Below are positions 1-6,095 of a stretch of 11,884 nucleotides of DNA, in pieces. Source of the stretch: an uncultured Lachnoclostridium sp. (lineage in GTDB: Bacteria > Bacillota > Clostridia > Lachnospirales > Lachnospiraceae); the NCBI GenBank assembly GCA_958425285.1, contig CATZVV010000033.1, positions 1 through 11,884 of the forward strand. The letters run 5' to 3'. The notes beneath the pieces were generated by a model that saw only the letters and a program-made list of their open reading frames with translations, made no database searches and had not been told where the DNA came from. Made by a program: the position numbers and the translations under genes. The number at the start of each line of letters is the position of its first letter. Positions within the stretch are counted from its first letter, which is position 1.

Positions 1-620
1 ATCATTTTCTTTGTAATATGTCCCGGACGCAGTATAACAGGTACATCCTCCGTCACATCTACAATTGTAGATTCTATACCAATTCCAACTTGTCCACCAT
101 CAATAATTAAGTCAATAACTCCATCTAAATCCTCTCGAACATGCTCTGCCGTTGTCGGGCTGGGTCTGCCTGAACGATTTGCACTGGGTGCGGCAATTGG
201 AGTGCCCGCAGTCTGTATGAGCAATCTGGCTACCGGATGTTCCGGCATCCGAATCGCAACTGTTTGAAGTCCACCAGTCGTACTAAGAGGAACAATATCA
301 CTTTTGTTAAAAATCAATGTCAATGGCCCCGGCCAAAATGCTTGCATTAATTTATCTGATAAAACGGGAACTTCTCTCACAAGTTTATCCAGAGACATCC
401 TATCTGCAATATGCAAAATCAACGGATTATCACTTGGTCTTCCCTTGGCACGATATATCTTTTGTGCCGCCTCCTGACGCAAGCCATCTCCTCCTAGTCC
501 ATACACAGTCTCTGTCGGGAAGGCAACCAGACCTCCCCTTCGGATAATTTCCGCAGCTTCCTGTAATTCTCTTCCTGCAAATCCAGTCCCCTTTTTCCAG
601 ACCATGTATCTTGTTTTCAT
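1..620 (-). CDS. sua5: L-threonylcarbamoyladenylate synthase (Sua5/YrdC family), 3' end outside the window
   Basis: Makes threonylcarbamoyl-AMP from L-threonine, bicarbonate and ATP, the first step of the universal t6A37 tRNA modification, in the cytoplasm. The 206 visible residues show the YrdC-fold signatures: PTETVYGLG (35-43), KGRPSDNPLI (59-68) containing the K-x-R pair (K59, R61), WPGPLT (96-101), RMPEHP (124-129), APSANRSGRPSPT (144-156) containing S146-x-N148, and ESTIVD (183-188). The gene runs off the left edge, so it is not visible whether the extra C-terminal Sua5 domain is present. ATG at 620 is chosen because an AGAGG ribosome site lies 7 nt upstream and a strong promoter lies about 60 bp further up; Met6 is a less likely alternative. 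It is in the same direction as the upstream amidase gene, but the 125-bp gap with its own promoter suggests separate transcription. Confidence 0.95.
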   Translation of the reverse strand, partial: MKTRYMVWKKGTGFAGRELQEAAEIIRRGGLVAFPTETVYGLGGDGLRQEAAQKIYRAKGRPSDNPLILHIADRMSLDKLVREVPVLSDKLMQAFWPGPLTLIFNKSDIVPLSTTGGLQTVAIRMPEHPVARLLIQTAGTPIAAPSANRSGRPSPTTAEHVREDLDGVIDLIIDGGQVGIGIESTIVDVTEDVPVILRPGHITKKM

Positions 621-677
621 AGAATGCCTCTTTTCTACGTACCTTTCAACATAAAATCAATTTCTAGTCAGATGCAT

Positions 678-706
678 ATTATACCACTTTTATGATAATT
701 TTTCAA
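678..706 (-). promoter_or_regulatory. Sigma-A promoter for the Sua5 gene
   Basis: Read on the minus strand: TTGAAA (706-701), a 17-bp spacer, then TATAAT (683-678). A TGG directly before the -10 box makes it an extended -10 element (TGnTATAAT). Expected transcription start is near 671, giving a leader of about 50 nt before the ATG at 620. No expression data; the match to consensus is close. Confidence 0.8.
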
Positions 707-745
707 GTTTTGGAATGTAAAAGCCTTCCATTAATCATGTATCAT

Positions 746-1369
746 TCAAGGTTCCGCCAAATACATTTCAATTCCTTTAGAAATAGCCTCTGCCATCTTC
801 TTTTGATATTCTTCAGATTGAAGCTTCTTTTCCTCTTCAGGGCATGAAAGAAAGCCACATTCCACAATTGCCAGTGGAATCGTTGTATGACTCAAAATAT
901 AATAATCACGATTTCCTTTCGCCTCTCTATGATTTCCATCTGTTATTTCTGTCTTTATTGTTCCCTGTAATATCTCCGCTAACCTTTTTCCTTCTTCTGA
1001 ATCGGTATAATAAAACACCTGAGCTCCTTTTACGTTTGGAGAAGGATAACTATTTTGATGAATGCTGATTACTAACTTAGGAATCTGCTCCTCAATAAAT
1101 TCCACACGCTCCTTCAAGCTTTTTTTTTCATCTCCGCTCCGGGTCAGTATAACTTCATACTTCTTTTTTAAAACCTGCTCCAGCTTTTTTGCAATGTGCA
1201 GGTTTACATCTTTCTCCAATGCCCCATTCACTCCTACTTTTCCAGGATCCTTGCCACCATGTCCTACATCAATAACAATGACGGTTTTTGATGCTGCTTT
1301 TTTCCCTGCCGCCAGCAACGCAAAAACCGTCATAAAACAGAAAACAATTAAAACCCATTTTTTCTTCAT
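746..1369 (-). CDS. cwlD: Secreted N-acetylmuramoyl-L-alanine amidase (Amidase_3 family, CwlD-like)
   Basis: Zinc amidase that cleaves the bond between N-acetylmuramic acid and the stem peptide L-alanine. Residues 1-22 are a basic start followed by a hydrophobic stretch, a signal peptide or N-terminal anchor, so it acts outside the membrane. The Amidase_3 domain covers about 29-205. Zinc ligands are visible as H37 (DVGHGG), E52 (ALEKD) and H104 (SIHQNS), and the catalytic glutamate as E170 (IVECGFLS). At 207 aa with no cell-wall-binding repeats it has the compact form of CwlD, which in spore formers helps make muramic delta-lactam in the cortex; a vegetative role is equally possible. GGAG lies 6 nt before the ATG. 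It sits 58 nt downstream of the GH18 gene, and the two are probably co-transcribed. The family is certain; the cwlD symbol is an inference from size and layout. Confidence 0.9.
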   Translation of the reverse strand: MKKKWVLIVFCFMTVFALLAAGKKAASKTVIVIDVGHGGKDPGKVGVNGALEKDVNLHIAKKLEQVLKKKYEVILTRSGDEKKSLKERVEFIEEQIPKLVISIHQNSYPSPNVKGAQVFYYTDSEEGKRLAEILQGTIKTEITDGNHREAKGNRDYYILSHTTIPLAIVECGFLSCPEEEKKLQSEEYQKKMAEAISKGIEMYLAEP

Positions 1370-1427
1370 AACAATCTCCAGTATAAGAAATTATTATAAA
1401 AATATGCACAAAGAGCTTATCTCATAT

Positions 1428-3128
1428 CTATTTCAAATATTTTTCTACAACATCCCATATGCTATCCCTTTCAAAGCCCAGCTTCCAAAAAGCCAAACCA
1501 GCCACATCTTTCGCTGTTACTGTTTGCATCTTTAACTCCAGCGATTTTTCCTCCTCCAACCAGATTTTACATACCTCTTTATTGCTTTTAAATTCAGCAT
1601 AATATTGTCCGGTTGTATCATCCCATTTTGCCAAACCTCCGTTATCCTTTACAATTTGTTCAGCACTATCCATACCATATGCCTCTGAGGTCACCTTGGT
1701 ACGCCCAGACATTTTTTTCTCTTTCCATAAACGGGTATAAAATGGAAGTGCCATAACAACTCTCTCCTTTGGAATCATTTGCAACGCTGTCTCAAGTCCT
1801 TCTTGTACAAATCCAATAGAAGAAACGGAACCTGCCTCTTCCGAACCGGCATAGTGCTCATCATATCCCATAAAAATCACATAATCTACGACTTTTCCCT
1901 GCTCCGCACAATCATAAAATGCATTGTAATTTTTAGGCATGTAATTATCTACCGACAACACAAGCTGATTGCTGCGGCATTTCAAAGAAAGTTCACGCAG
2001 AAATTCCAAATAAGCTGCGGAACTCTCCTCTGTCACTCTTTCAAAATCAATGTTAATACCATCAACACCATATTGAATCGCTGTACCTACAAGGTTATTA
2101 ATCAGTTTTTGCCTTGTTGACGTTCTGCTCAATAAACGATTTAGCTTTACCTTTTTATTAAAATCATCTACCAAGACCCAAACTTTCAATCCTGCATTAT
2201 GTGCCTCTCTGACATAGGTCTCACTAGCCAATGATGTAAAGTTACCCTTATTGTCGGATAATGACAGCCATGTTGGAGAAATTACATTAACACCCCTCAT
2301 ACCAGATATAGCATTGCTCAAATATGCGTTTGTTGCCTGGTTTGTCACTTGATGCCAGGCAAGACCTACACGTTCCGCAAATTTTGTCTGCTTAAAAATT
2401 GGTTCTTCGTATTCCGTAGACGCAGTCTCTTCAATTTGAGAATCAACAGAAGTTTCAGGAATATACCCTTCGATTCCCTCTAATGTCATCACCTTATAGT
2501 ATCCATTTTCTATTTTACCCTCAGGGTCAAAATAAAGTTTCTGTCCCTTTTCCAATTCAATTAAATAATCATATTTTTTATTCGGACCAACCCGAAGTCT
2601 AGCAGATGAACCAAGTACAACGAAATTCTGCGGGTTTTCAAAATCACTAATGGTAACCAGACGCCCCGGGTTTTTATAAATCTGATACTCCATAGGAGAA
2701 TACTTCTTAATAAAATCTACCAGTATATAAGTAACCTTTTCCTCCTGAATAACAATAGCTGCCTCTGCCCTTTCCTGACTAAGCCCTACCGTATATCGTT
2801 CTGTATTAACTCCTGTACTTACAACTCCATCCGGCAAAACATAGGTTAATATTTTTTCTTTATTATCCCAGAAAAAACGTTTATTAAAAGACTGGCTAAC
2901 CGTTTCCAACGGCACATACACATGCCCTTCTCTCAACAATGCCCTGCTTCCGGTCACTTTATTATCTACAACAATAAGAAGCTGATCTCCCGGCAAATCC
3001 TTATATTGCTCCGACAGCTCTCTTTTTGTATTGCTTGGTGCCAAATATACATAAACGGCTGCGATAATAGCAGCCACAAGAACTGCAAAAGATAATAGCG
3101 CTACAAGCAATGCTCTTTTTTTTGTCAT
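1428..3128 (-). CDS. Membrane-anchored glycoside hydrolase family 18 protein with stalk and SH3-like domains
   Basis: Predicted peptidoglycan or chitin-type N-acetylglucosaminidase facing the outside of the cell. Numbering from the chosen Met (566 aa): one transmembrane helix at about 6-30; a copper-amine-oxidase-N-like stalk at about 48-145; an SH3b-like region at about 168-230 (LRVGP ... GYIP); a GH18 barrel at about 250-566. The catalytic motif is DGINIDFE at 356-363, with E363 as acid/base. Asn replaces the third-position Asp of the textbook DxxDxDxE, as in spore-associated YaaH/YdhD-type enzymes. MGYDEHY (420-426) and the C-terminal AFWKLGFE also fit that group. The start is ATG at 3128 because AGGAGG lies exactly 6 nt upstream; a GTG five codons earlier would put that AGGAGG inside the coding sequence. 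The pairing with the amidase gene downstream suggests a joint role in wall or spore-cortex remodelling. Confidence 0.9.
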   Translation of the reverse strand: MTKKRALLVALLSFAVLVAAIIAAVYVYLAPSNTKRELSEQYKDLPGDQLLIVVDNKVTGSRALLREGHVYVPLETVSQSFNKRFFWDNKEKILTYVLPDGVVSTGVNTERYTVGLSQERAEAAIVIQEEKVTYILVDFIKKYSPMEYQIYKNPGRLVTISDFENPQNFVVLGSSARLRVGPNKKYDYLIELEKGQKLYFDPEGKIENGYYKVMTLEGIEGYIPETSVDSQIEETASTEYEEPIFKQTKFAERVGLAWHQVTNQATNAYLSNAISGMRGVNVISPTWLSLSDNKGNFTSLASETYVREAHNAGLKVWVLVDDFNKKVKLNRLLSRTSTRQKLINNLVGTAIQYGVDGINIDFERVTEESSAAYLEFLRELSLKCRSNQLVLSVDNYMPKNYNAFYDCAEQGKVVDYVIFMGYDEHYAGSEEAGSVSSIGFVQEGLETALQMIPKERVVMALPFYTRLWKEKKMSGRTKVTSEAYGMDSAEQIVKDNGGLAKWDDTTGQYYAEFKSNKEVCKIWLEEEKSLELKMQTVTAKDVAGLAFWKLGFERDSIWDVVEKYLK

Positions 3129-3172
3129 ATGTATCCTCCTCACTCAGTCCTTGATTCTAATCAGTCAATCAT

Positions 3173-3202
3173 ATTTTAACACATATCACAAATGTTTGTA
3201 AA
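3173..3202 (-). promoter_or_regulatory. Possible promoter for the GH18-amidase pair
   Basis: On the minus strand TTTACA (3202-3197) and TAAAAT (3178-3173) are separated by 18 bp, about 45 bp before the GH18 start codon. The match is moderate, and a second TTTACA lies just upstream at 3208-3203. A sporulation sigma factor site is not excluded. Confidence 0.4.
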
Positions 3203-3233
3203 TGTAAAGATACACGCAGGCACAATATCCTTA

Positions 3234-3297
3234 TACCGGGTGGCGGCAATACAAATATATACCTGTGTATATACCGCCTACCCTTTCCTGACCGGTA
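3234..3297. other. Large imperfect hairpin just after the 93-aa ORF, possible terminator
   Basis: GGGTGGCGG (3238-3246) pairs with CCGCCTACCC (3274-3283) with one bulge. Inside it, TATATAC (3256-3262) pairs with GTATATA (3267-3273) around a CTGT loop. An alternative outer pair is TACCGG (3234-3239) with CCGGTA (3292-3297). It begins 7 nt beyond the stop codon of the 93-aa ORF, the right place for a terminator, but no T-run follows on the minus strand, so it is not a canonical intrinsic terminator. It could also be a processing or REP-like structure. Confidence 0.5.
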
Positions 3298-3303
3298 ATT
3301 GTT

Positions 3304-3585
3304 TTATTTATATCTTACTTTATTAAAGTTCATTTCTACGATATGCCCATTTTCATCACCCATAAAGTCCATCATATAAAAATCTTCCTCGAATACAAAC
3401 GGTATTTTATCCTTCGGAATCTGATCATAGGAAACTCCATCGACAAAAACGGCAATTCCTTTTTCTTTGGCATTTTTTATGCGCTCCGTTATCCAACTCG
3501 TTTGCGAACTTATTGATAACCACCCCCCTTTCGACAGCCCTTCAAGGTGCTCCGCAATGCAATCATATTCAAAGCTGTCTGACAT
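3304..3585 (-). CDS. Hypothetical 93-aa protein, no recognised family
   Basis: I do not recognise this protein. It is soluble-looking and slightly acidic, with no signal peptide or membrane helix. Visible features are a Trp/Ser-rich part (GGWLSISSQTSWI, about 20-32), a basic helix-like stretch (ERIKNAKEKG, about 34-43), a segment GIAVFVDGVSYDQIP, and a C-terminal half rich in Phe, Met and Asp. Codon choice resembles that of its neighbours. The start is weak: no purine-rich ribosome site precedes the ATG (upstream bases are TTATTCCAATGT), and an in-frame TAA lies six codons earlier, so there is no longer in-frame version. A near-consensus promoter lies about 190 bp upstream and a strong hairpin follows the stop, which suggests a real transcript. 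It may be a genuine small gene, or a remnant of a larger one. Confidence 0.5.
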   Translation of the reverse strand: MSDSFEYDCIAEHLEGLSKGGWLSISSQTSWITERIKNAKEKGIAVFVDGVSYDQIPKDKIPFVFEEDFYMMDFMGDENGHIVEMNFNKVRYK

Positions 3586-3591
3586 ACATTG

Positions 3592-3763
3592 GAATAAGGG
3601 TTATTTCTAAATTTATTACCTCATAATGAAATGCGTTCCGATAATGGAACAAGATGTTTGACTAAATATTACTTCCAAAAGAAAGAAAATCTCAGATATC
3701 TGCAAGAAATATATAAATCCCTCTTATTTACCATCTCCCTTCTAAAACAATTAACCCTTATTC
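3592..3763. repeat. 12-bp perfect inverted repeat bounding the leader of the 93-aa ORF
   Basis: GAATAAGGGTTA at 3592-3603 is matched exactly by its reverse complement TAACCCTTATTC at 3752-3763, leaving 148 bp between. One arm lies at the expected transcript 5' end and the other just before the ORF start codon. No target-site duplication is visible outside the arms and no transposase is nearby. Confidence 0.6.
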
Positions 3764-3771
3764 TATTTTTA

Positions 3772-3800
3772 ATTATAATTGGTTCCTGAAAAATTTTCAA
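3772..3800 (-). promoter_or_regulatory. Sigma-A promoter reading toward the 93-aa ORF
   Basis: On the minus strand TTGAAA (3800-3795), a 17-bp spacer and TATAAT (3777-3772). The start point would be near 3765, giving a leader of about 180 nt before the ATG at 3585. Confidence 0.7.
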
Positions 3801-3880
3801 TTTGCATTAGAACGATAATTTAGCCGTTTATACTTCCCAAAAATTGGAATTTTATTTTAAATATTTTCACGCAACATATA

Positions 3881-3909
3881 TTGACTTTGCCCCATTTTTC
3901 CCTTATACT
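3881..3909 (+). promoter_or_regulatory. mecA: Sigma-A promoter for mecA
   Basis: TTGACT (3881-3886), a 17-bp spacer and TATACT (3904-3909), one mismatch in each box. The start point would be near 3916, giving a leader of about 47 nt before the GTG start. Confidence 0.75.
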
Positions 3910-3962
3910 TCTATTACAATTAAAATAAATATCTTCATAATCTAAAGAAAGGATGTGAGCTT

Positions 3963-4763
3963 GTGAGAATAGAACAAATTAATGAAAATCAAATACGCTG
4001 CATTTTAAGTAAATCCGATTTGGTAGAACGTCATTTAAAAATCAGTGAACTAGCCTATGGTTCTGAGAAGGCAAAGGAACTTTTTCGGGATATGATGGAG
4101 CAAGCTTCCATTGATTTTGGATTTGAGGCTGACGATATTCCTTTAATGATTGAAGCAATTCCTACTTCGAGGGATTCTATAATACTTGTTATTACAAAAG
4201 TAGATGATCCTGCTGAATTTGAAGAACGATTTTCTCATTTTTCGCCGGATAGTGATGAACTGGCAGACGAGGGCGAACTTCAAAATGATAATGATGACAG
4301 CTTTTTATCAAATGACATTATTAACTGCTTTGACCAAATTAATGAATTAATTGAAGATTCATCAGATGGAGACGAAAAAAACGAAGATGAATTTATTCCT
4401 TTGCGTGATTCTTTACAAAAAGGAACTAAAAAGAAAAAGAAAACTAAGAAGAAGGGACAAATCAGCTCAATCGGTGTAAGCCATGTCTATTCATTCAGAG
4501 ATATTGAGCAAGTTATTCAAGTTGCTCATATTGTAGGGGAGCAATATCGAGGGAAAAATACACTTTGGAAAGACGAAGCAAATCATCGGTATTACCTCTA
4601 TATGACAAAGTCCGGAAAATTTGCAGAATACAAACGTATATGTGATACTGTAGGTGAATATGGGAAAACAGAACATATCACATTTGCAACAAAGGACTAC
4701 TACGAAGAACATTATAAAGTAATTATTCGTGACTGTGCACTTATGACACTATCTGTCTTATAG
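3963..4763 (+). CDS. mecA: Adaptor protein MecA
   Basis: Cytoplasmic adaptor that brings substrates to the ClpC AAA+ unfoldase of the ClpCP protease; in Bacillus the classic substrate is ComK. The N-terminal domain (1-95) is highly typical: MRIEQINENQIRC, SELAYGSEKAKELFRDMM and GFEADDIPLMIEAIP. Residues 97-143 form an acidic linker, followed by a strongly basic stretch at 154-164 (KGTKKKKKTKKKG). The C-terminal domain (168-266), which in the family binds and activates ClpC, shows VYSFRDIEQVIQVA and the DYYEEHY segment. At 266 aa it is somewhat longer than Bacillus MecA, mainly in the linker. The start is GTG, with AAAGGA 9 nt upstream; TTG two bases earlier is out of frame and meets a stop at once. 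It stands alone with its own promoter and converges on the pyruvate formate-lyase operon. Confidence 0.93.
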   Translation: MRIEQINENQIRCILSKSDLVERHLKISELAYGSEKAKELFRDMMEQASIDFGFEADDIPLMIEAIPTSRDSIILVITKVDDPAEFEERFSHFSPDSDELADEGELQNDNDDSFLSNDIINCFDQINELIEDSSDGDEKNEDEFIPLRDSLQKGTKKKKKTKKKGQISSIGVSHVYSFRDIEQVIQVAHIVGEQYRGKNTLWKDEANHRYYLYMTKSGKFAEYKRICDTVGEYGKTEHITFATKDYYEEHYKVIIRDCALMTLSVL

Positions 4764-4785
4764 TTGAAAAATTTGTTTTTTAAAA

Positions 4786-4825
4786 AGCAGGCTTATCGAC
4801 AATATAACCGTCGATAAAGCCTGCT
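4786..4825 (-). terminator. Intrinsic terminator of the pyruvate formate-lyase operon
   Basis: AGCAGGCTTATCGAC (4786-4800) pairs with GTCGATAAAGCCTGCT (4810-4825) with one bulged base around a 9-nt loop. On the minus strand the hairpin is followed by TTTTTAAAAAACAAATTTTT, a good U-tract. It lies 18 nt past the DUF1858 stop codon. Toward mecA the downstream side is only modestly T-rich, so it may stop mecA transcripts less well. Confidence 0.85.
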
Positions 4826-4843
4826 CTTCTGCATTCTAACCTT

Positions 4844-5053
4844 TTAGTTTGCTTTGGCTTCTAAATACTCATTAATCTTAGCCACAAGTTCATCCGCATC
4901 CATACCATGAACCTCTGCAGCCTGCTCCAGACTTTCCTGCTGGGAAGCCGGACATCCAATGCAGTGCATTCCCGATGCCATCAAAATGGGAGCGATAGTA
5001 GCATCTTCTCTCAAAATGTCGCCAATCAACATGTCTTTTGTTACCTGAGTCAT
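4844..5053 (-). CDS. DUF1858 domain protein (hybrid-cluster-associated redox disulfide family)
   Basis: Small 69-aa cytoplasmic protein of the DUF1858 family, a fold with a CxxC pair that is often found next to or fused to redox enzymes; its biochemical role is not established. Visible features are the N-terminal helix region TKDMLIGDILRED, then the signature GMHCIGCPASQ with C31 and C34, then two helices ending in AKINEYLEA. It fills the whole domain with no extra parts. AGGAGGT lies 7 nt before the ATG and the gene starts 15 nt after the PflA stop, so it is the last gene of the pyruvate formate-lyase operon. The position suggests a thiol or metal-related helper for the oxygen-sensitive PFL system, but this is inference. 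Confidence 0.88.
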   Translation of the reverse strand: MTQVTKDMLIGDILREDATIAPILMASGMHCIGCPASQQESLEQAAEVHGMDADELVAKINEYLEAKAN

Positions 5054-5068
5054 CTCTTTTACCTCCTA

Positions 5069-5839
5069 TTATTCTTCACCCAAATTTGAAGAGTGTCTAA
5101 TTCTCACCTCTCTAATTCCCTGCAAAACAAGTTCTTTCGCTCTTAAAGCGTCTGCCTTTGAAAGCGGTTCTATTTCTGCAAGTGGGTATGAAATTCCTAA
5201 TTTTTCATATTTTGCTTTTCCCATTGTATGATAGGGCAAAATATCAAGCGCCTTTACATTCTTCCTCTTACCAACAAATCGTCCCAACTGCTTCAGGAAG
5301 CTTTCATCATCGGTAAGTCCTGGAACCACTACATGGCGAATCCAGACCGGCACCCCCTGCTCTTCCAGATATATTGCAAAATCCAATATATTTTCATTCG
5401 GACACCCTGTCAGCTTTTTGTGCCATTCAGAATCTATGTGCTTAATGTCTAGCATAACCAAATCTGTCACATTCGTCAAGAGGTTAAATGCCTTTATTTT
5501 CTCCGGATTGTTTCGATCAAAAGTTACTCCTGACGTATCCAGGCATGTATGAATTGATTTTCCTTTGGCCTTAGTAAATAATTCTGTGACAAATTCAATT
5601 TGTAAAAGAGGCTCACCGCCAGTAACGGTGATGCCTCCATTTCTCAAATATGGTTTATAACGCTCATATTTTTCCAAAATCTCTTCTGCCGTCATTCGTT
5701 TACCAACACAAGTCGCCCATGTATCCGGATTGTGGCAATACTGGCAGCGAAGAGGGCAGCCTTGAAGAAAAACAACAAAACGGATTCCGGGACCATCTAC
5801 TGTTCCCATAGATTCCATTGAATGAATATACCCTTCCAT
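5069..5839 (-). CDS. pflA: Pyruvate formate-lyase activating enzyme (radical SAM)
   Basis: Uses S-adenosylmethionine and a reduced [4Fe-4S] cluster to abstract a hydrogen from the glycine of the PFL radical domain, switching the enzyme on under anaerobic conditions. Numbering from the chosen Met: C28, C32 and C35 form the CX3CX2C cluster motif within FLQGCPLRCQYCHNP, GGITVTGGEPLLQ at about 67-79 contacts the SAM amino group, and DIKH follows at mid-protein. The length of 256 aa is normal for the family. The start is ATG at 5839, one base after the stop of the glycyl-radical gene, with AAGGA 8 nt upstream; an upstream Met at 5878 would add 13 residues and overlap the preceding gene. This tight spacing suggests translational coupling to its own substrate domain. 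Electrons could come from the divergently transcribed ferredoxin. Confidence 0.96.
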   Translation of the reverse strand: MEGYIHSMESMGTVDGPGIRFVVFLQGCPLRCQYCHNPDTWATCVGKRMTAEEILEKYERYKPYLRNGGITVTGGEPLLQIEFVTELFTKAKGKSIHTCLDTSGVTFDRNNPEKIKAFNLLTNVTDLVMLDIKHIDSEWHKKLTGCPNENILDFAIYLEEQGVPVWIRHVVVPGLTDDESFLKQLGRFVGKRKNVKALDILPYHTMGKAKYEKLGISYPLAEIEPLSKADALRAKELVLQGIREVRIRHSSNLGEE

Positions 5840-5840
5840 C

Positions 5841-6080
5841 CTAAATTTCCTTATGAAATGTACGATTAATAACATCATCCTGCTGTTCTTTTGTAAGCTT
5901 ATTAAAATTCACTGCATATCCAGATACCCGAATCGTTAATTGAGGGTATTTTTCAGGATGCTTCTGTGCATCTAGTAAAGTCTCTCTTGTAAATACATTG
6001 ACATTCAAATGATGTCCACCCTGCTCACAATAACCATCGAGCATTTGAACCAAATTATCAATCTGTGCTGTCTGTGCCAT
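5841..6080 (-). CDS. grcA: Stand-alone glycyl-radical domain of pyruvate formate-lyase (GrcA/YfiD-like)
   Basis: This 79-aa protein is the C-terminal glycyl-radical domain of PFL as a separate polypeptide. It carries LDGYCEQGGHHLNVNVF (14-30), PEKYPQLTIRVSGYAVNF (42-59) and the terminal INRTF. G54 in RVSGYAV is the glycine that becomes the radical, matching G734 of E. coli PflB. The large PFL gene directly upstream lacks this domain, so the two chains must assemble to form active enzyme. In E. coli the similar YfiD/GrcA is a spare part for oxygen-damaged PFL; here it appears to be the main partner. The start is chosen at 6080 because AGGAGG (6095-6090) lies 9 nt upstream; another ATG at 6086 lies only 3 nt from that site. 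The stop codon is one base before the pflA start. Confidence 0.93.
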   Translation of the reverse strand: MAQTAQIDNLVQMLDGYCEQGGHHLNVNVFTRETLLDAQKHPEKYPQLTIRVSGYAVNFNKLTKEQQDDVINRTFHKEI

Positions 6081-6089
6081 AATCATCTG

Positions 6090-6095
6090 CCTCCT
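6090..6095 (-). promoter_or_regulatory. Ribosome binding site that defines the separate glycyl-radical protein
   Basis: AGGAGG follows directly after the TAA stop of the large PFL subunit and sits 9 nt before ATG 6080 (3 nt before ATG 6086). This perfect site shows that the small domain is translated as its own protein rather than being an untranslated leftover. Confidence 0.85.

Larger units (their letters stand above)
3586..3962. other. AT-rich divergent intergenic region between the 93-aa ORF and mecA
   Basis: This 377-bp stretch has no convincing gene. It contains back-to-back promoters (minus strand at 3800-3772, plus strand at 3881-3909), a 12-bp inverted repeat, a 10-bp palindrome CAGATATCTG at 3693-3702 and a small dyad GTTCC/GGAAC at 3635-3650. 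The minus-strand leader of about 180 nt is unusually long for a 93-codon gene. Confidence 0.6.

Noticed and set aside
317..547. 76-aa plus-strand ORF opposite the Sua5 gene
   Set aside because: It is antisense to a well-conserved gene and has no ribosome site or recognisable motif.
711..730. TGGAA...TTCCA dyad after the amidase gene as a terminator
   Set aside because: The stem is only five base pairs and is followed by A-rich, not T-rich, sequence on the minus strand.
1062..1535. 157-aa plus-strand ORF opposite the amidase and the GH18 3' end
   Set aside because: It is antisense to two clear genes, and its Ser/Phe/Thr-rich composition is typical of a reverse-strand shadow.
3669..3734. 21-codon minus-strand ORF in the leader of the 93-aa ORF, next to AAGGGAG
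   Set aside because: The purine-rich site touches the ATG with no spacing, the peptide (basic and aromatic) resembles no known leader peptide, and nothing else supports translation.
5840..5878. Longer N-terminus for PflA starting at 5878
   Set aside because: It would add 13 residues without family counterparts and overlap the glycyl-radical gene; ATG 5839 has a proper ribosome site.
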